This document shows positions 18,712-20,921 of a DNA stretch of 20,921 nt, in pieces. The stretch spans positions 1-20,921 of the forward strand of contig DBNX01000020.1 in NCBI GenBank assembly GCA_002299465.1. The letters run 5' to 3'. The stretch's first letter is position 1, and the number at the start of each line of letters is the position of its first letter. This DNA comes from Patescibacteria group bacterium UBA661 (GTDB taxonomy: Bacteria; Patescibacteriota; Minisyncoccia; Phycocordibacterales; UBA918). The notes under the pieces were generated by a model, which saw only the letters and a program-made list of their open reading frames with translations, searched no databases and had not been told where the DNA came from. The position numbers and the translations under genes were made by a program.

Positions 18712-20921
18712 TAAAGTTTTTTCAGAGTTATTCGGAAAGTTTCACCCGCCACTACACACTCATCGCCTGAGTTGGCATCAAAGGTAATCCGGCTGGCTCC
18801 GACTGTTTTGAGGATTGTTTCTTGCAAATCTGGTCTAGCGGTGATGATGGACTCGCCCCGTGGCGTAGTAGAAACAATCAACTCCACTCGGTCCATCGGT
18901 AACAAGCCGGCCGTCTTCCGCAACTCCTGCACCGTACGGATGAACTCGCGCGCCTCTCCTTCGGCTTGTAAGTCTGGGGTAATCTTCAAATCAAGATTAA
19001 CACGCTCTGCCTGTCCCGCTGTATAAATTACATTTTTAACATTAACTTCATCCGCGACAATTTCGGCATATTCCGGTTCCAATTCAATGTTAAGTGCTAA
19101 TGTCGCTAACGGTTGGCGTACCTTCACGCCGGCCTTAGTGCGAGCTTCCAGAGCGAGGGTGACAATTTCTCTGGCTAGATTCATCTCCGTAATGACAGCC
19201 TCATCAATCTCACCACCCTCTGGCCATGCCGCTAGATGGACACTTTCGGCAGCGCTATCATCTCTTACCGCTCGGTAGAGATATTCAGCACAAAAAGGCA
19301 TCGCCGGCGCCATCACCAACGACAAATTGTGGAGTACGTAGCGAAGAGTGGCGAGAGCGTAATTTTTATCAAGAACCACATCACTCTTAAGTCGTTCTCG
19401 ACTCCGCCGCAAATACCAAACCGAAAGATCATCAATAAAATTACTGAGCGGTCTAGTCGCCTTGTCTAATTCATAATTTTCATAACCAGCGGTCGTCTCT
19501 TCAACAAGCTGGTTGAGACGAGAAATAATCCAGCGGTCTAACACAGCCGGTGATTCAGCGGATGCCTTCACCGTGTCCGTGGCACAAAGTTCATACATCG
19601 CCAAGACGTTATGCAAGCGACCAATATTCTTGCGCTGCAACTCGAGAACATCCTTTTCGGAAAAAGCGAGATCTTCACCCCGGATAACCGGTGACGACAG
19701 TAGGTAAAACCGCACAGCATCCGCTCCCACTCGGTCAACCAGCTCCAGCGGGTCGGGATAATTACGCAGTGATTTACTCATCTTTTTACCATCTTCAGCC
19801 AAGGCTAGACCATTCACGATCACGTTCTGATAAGGCGACTTATCAAACAACGCTACCCCGATAACGAGCAGTGAATAAAACCAGCCCCGCGTTTGATCTA
19901 GACCCTCCGCAATAAATTGCGCGGGGAAAAATTCTTTAGCAAAAACTGCCGGGTCGCAACTAAACGGGTAGTGGTGTTGTCCATACGGCATCGCTCCCGA
20001 TTCAAACCAGCAATCAAACACGTCCGGCACTCGCTTCAGCTCCGTACCATCAGCGGCAAGGAGTTTTACCTCATCAATGTACGGTCGGTGGAAGTCAAGA
20101 GTAAAGTCTTCATTGTGTGGCAGTGGCACAAACGGCAACTCCCGCACTTCCGCATTATCAAGAAAACCAATTTTGCGTTTTAGGGTGATGGCCTCCGCTA
20201 CCGAAGCCCCAGCCGCCACACACCGCAGGCCAAATAAAGAACTGGCGTGTCCCACAATAAGGATGGTTTTGTGTTGATATTTATTTTCTAAGTCATAGAG
20301 GAAGTGACCGACCCGCCGCACGACATCCATCCGATTCTCACGACCGACCAAAGATGACACAAACGAGTCGGCTTCGTCAGCAAACAACGCCTGATAATCG
20401 TGCCAAGTTTTATTTTCCAAATCAGCACCGGCCTGCAATTCACCCAATCTCTCATCAGCTAGTACCTGTTCTGGATTTAGTCCTAAATAATCAGCCATTA
20501 ATTGTGCGGTCTCTCGCGTACGCTGGTAACCCGAATGGATAATTAAATCGATGTTTTTTTCTTTTAGAGACGCCGCTGTTCGCAACGTTTGTTCTTTGCC
20601 TTTAGCGGTGAGTTTGTCTGCACTATTTTTATCAGTAACAATTCTGAATTCAAGATTGCTCACCGCCTCACCGTGACGCATTAGTAAATATGAATTGCCA
20701 CTCTTTGCTACTTGCGCTTTTAGTTCAGATAGTGAACCACACACTACATATTCACCACTTTTTTCATTTTTCCAAATTGGTAACGGTGCTCCCCAGTAAC
20801 GCTGCCGAGAAATTGCCCAATCACGCGCTCCCTCTAGCCATTTACCAAAACGATTCACGCCAACGTGATCCGGCACCCACCGCACCTCTTGATTGGCTGC
20901 CACCAAACGCTCTTTCAAATC
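18711..20921 (-). CDS. ileS: Isoleucine--tRNA ligase with inserted histidine phosphatase (partial)
   Basis: The C-terminal 736 residues of IleRS are present; the HIGH motif lies beyond the window edge. Positions here count from the second codon (20918). The catalytic-core segment ISRQRYWGAPLPIW (~36-49) and EYVVCGSLSEL (~56-66) are followed by an in-frame insert of about 190 residues (~73-262). The core then resumes with FHRPYIDEV, VPDVFDCWFESGAMPY and KMSKS (379-383). The anticodon domain (DRWIISRLNQL...) and C-terminal region complete the enzyme. The FDCWFESG segment is the eukaryote-like IleRS type. The insert is a histidine phosphatase domain: LMRHGE (79-84), HSGYQRTRETA (128-138), ERLGELQAG (156-164) and LIVGHASSLFGLR (220-232), with all catalytic residues present. 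The stop overlaps recO. No frameshift or stop breaks the fusion, and both halves look functional. Confidence 0.95.
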   Translation of the reverse strand, partial: DLKERLVAANQEVRWVPDHVGVNRFGKWLEGARDWAISRQRYWGAPLPIWKNEKSGEYVVCGSLSELKAQVAKSGNSYLLMRHGEAVSNLEFRIVTDKNSADKLTAKGKEQTLRTAASLKEKNIDLIIHSGYQRTRETAQLMADYLGLNPEQVLADERLGELQAGADLENKTWHDYQALFADEADSFVSSLVGRENRMDVVRRVGHFLYDLENKYQHKTILIVGHASSLFGLRCVAAGASVAEAITLKRKIGFLDNAEVRELPFVPLPHNEDFTLDFHRPYIDEVKLLAADGTELKRVPDVFDCWFESGAMPYGQHHYPFSCDPAVFAKEFFPAQFIAEGLDQTRGWFYSLLVIGVALFDKSPYQNVIVNGLALAEDGKKMSKSLRNYPDPLELVDRVGADAVRFYLLSSPVIRGEDLAFSEKDVLELQRKNIGRLHNVLAMYELCATDTVKASAESPAVLDRWIISRLNQLVEETTAGYENYELDKATRPLSNFIDDLSVWYLRRSRERLKSDVVLDKNYALATLRYVLHNLSLVMAPAMPFCAEYLYRAVRDDSAAESVHLAAWPEGGEIDEAVITEMNLAREIVTLALEARTKAGVKVRQPLATLALNIELEPEYAEIVADEVNVKNVIYTAGQAERVNLDLKITPDLQAEGEAREFIRTVQELRKTAGLLPMDRVELIVSTTPRGESIITARPDLQETILKTVGASRITFDANSGDECVVAGETFRITLKKL
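20133..20699 (-). other. Histidine phosphatase domain inserted in IleRS
   Basis: This marks the approximate DNA extent of the insert. The motifs of the histidine phosphatase (phosphoglycerate mutase-like) superfamily appear in the right order and spacing: RHG with the nucleophile His82, a second Arg in YQRTRET, a Glu in LGELQAG, and VGHAS with the second catalytic His224. At ~190 residues it is a full single domain of the small PhoE/CobC-like kind. The boundaries are set where the synthetase sequence stops and resumes. Confidence 0.88.

Overview
The window looks like a piece of a Patescibacteria (CPR) genome, most likely Parcubacteria. The signs are compact genes, many short conserved proteins, a major surface protein that pairs one peptidoglycan-binding domain with a long Ig-like ectodomain, a eukaryote-like IleRS, and an EF-P with a KQKR tip. 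This placement comes from protein character and gene order; no database was searched. The standard bacterial code (TAA/TAG/TGA stops) fits all genes.

Layout. 1-4026 (minus strand): a small secreted protein, a 682-aa surface-layer-like protein, and a ~1.1 kb gene-free region rich in hairpins with a good minus-strand promoter. 4027-8791: a winged-helix protein (minus), diverging from a plus-strand cluster ftsK - membrane-anchored Ig-like protein - recA. 8817-9827 (minus): an ECF-type sigma factor followed by a small membrane protein. 9883-10458 (plus): efp. 10517-12142 (minus): rpsF-ssb-rpsR, then a 68-aa membrane microprotein. 12278-13620 (plus): a VanY-type carboxypeptidase and a small membrane protein. 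13678-20921 (minus): ileS (5' end outside the window) - recO - 666-aa membrane-anchored ectodomain protein - metG - tatD.

The most unusual gene is ileS. A complete histidine-phosphatase domain, with its RHG, Arg, Glu and second His motifs present, is inserted in frame into the synthetase just after the YWGAPLPIW segment. The most unusual non-coding content is a family of 19-bp palindromic repeats (CCCGAGGTCTTGCCTCGGG). They occur in inverted pairs, like REP/REPIN elements, and one copy carries a compensated base-pair change. The window also has two 22-23 bp perfect hairpins with 3-nt loops at operon ends, and several extended -10 promoters, two of which sit 6-7 nt from an ATG and so predict leaderless mRNAs.

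Functionally the genes cover chromosome segregation and recombination (FtsK, RecA, RecO, SSB), translation (IleRS, MetRS, EF-P, S6, S18), cell envelope (surface protein, VanY, Ig-like anchored proteins) and regulation (sigma factor, winged-helix protein).
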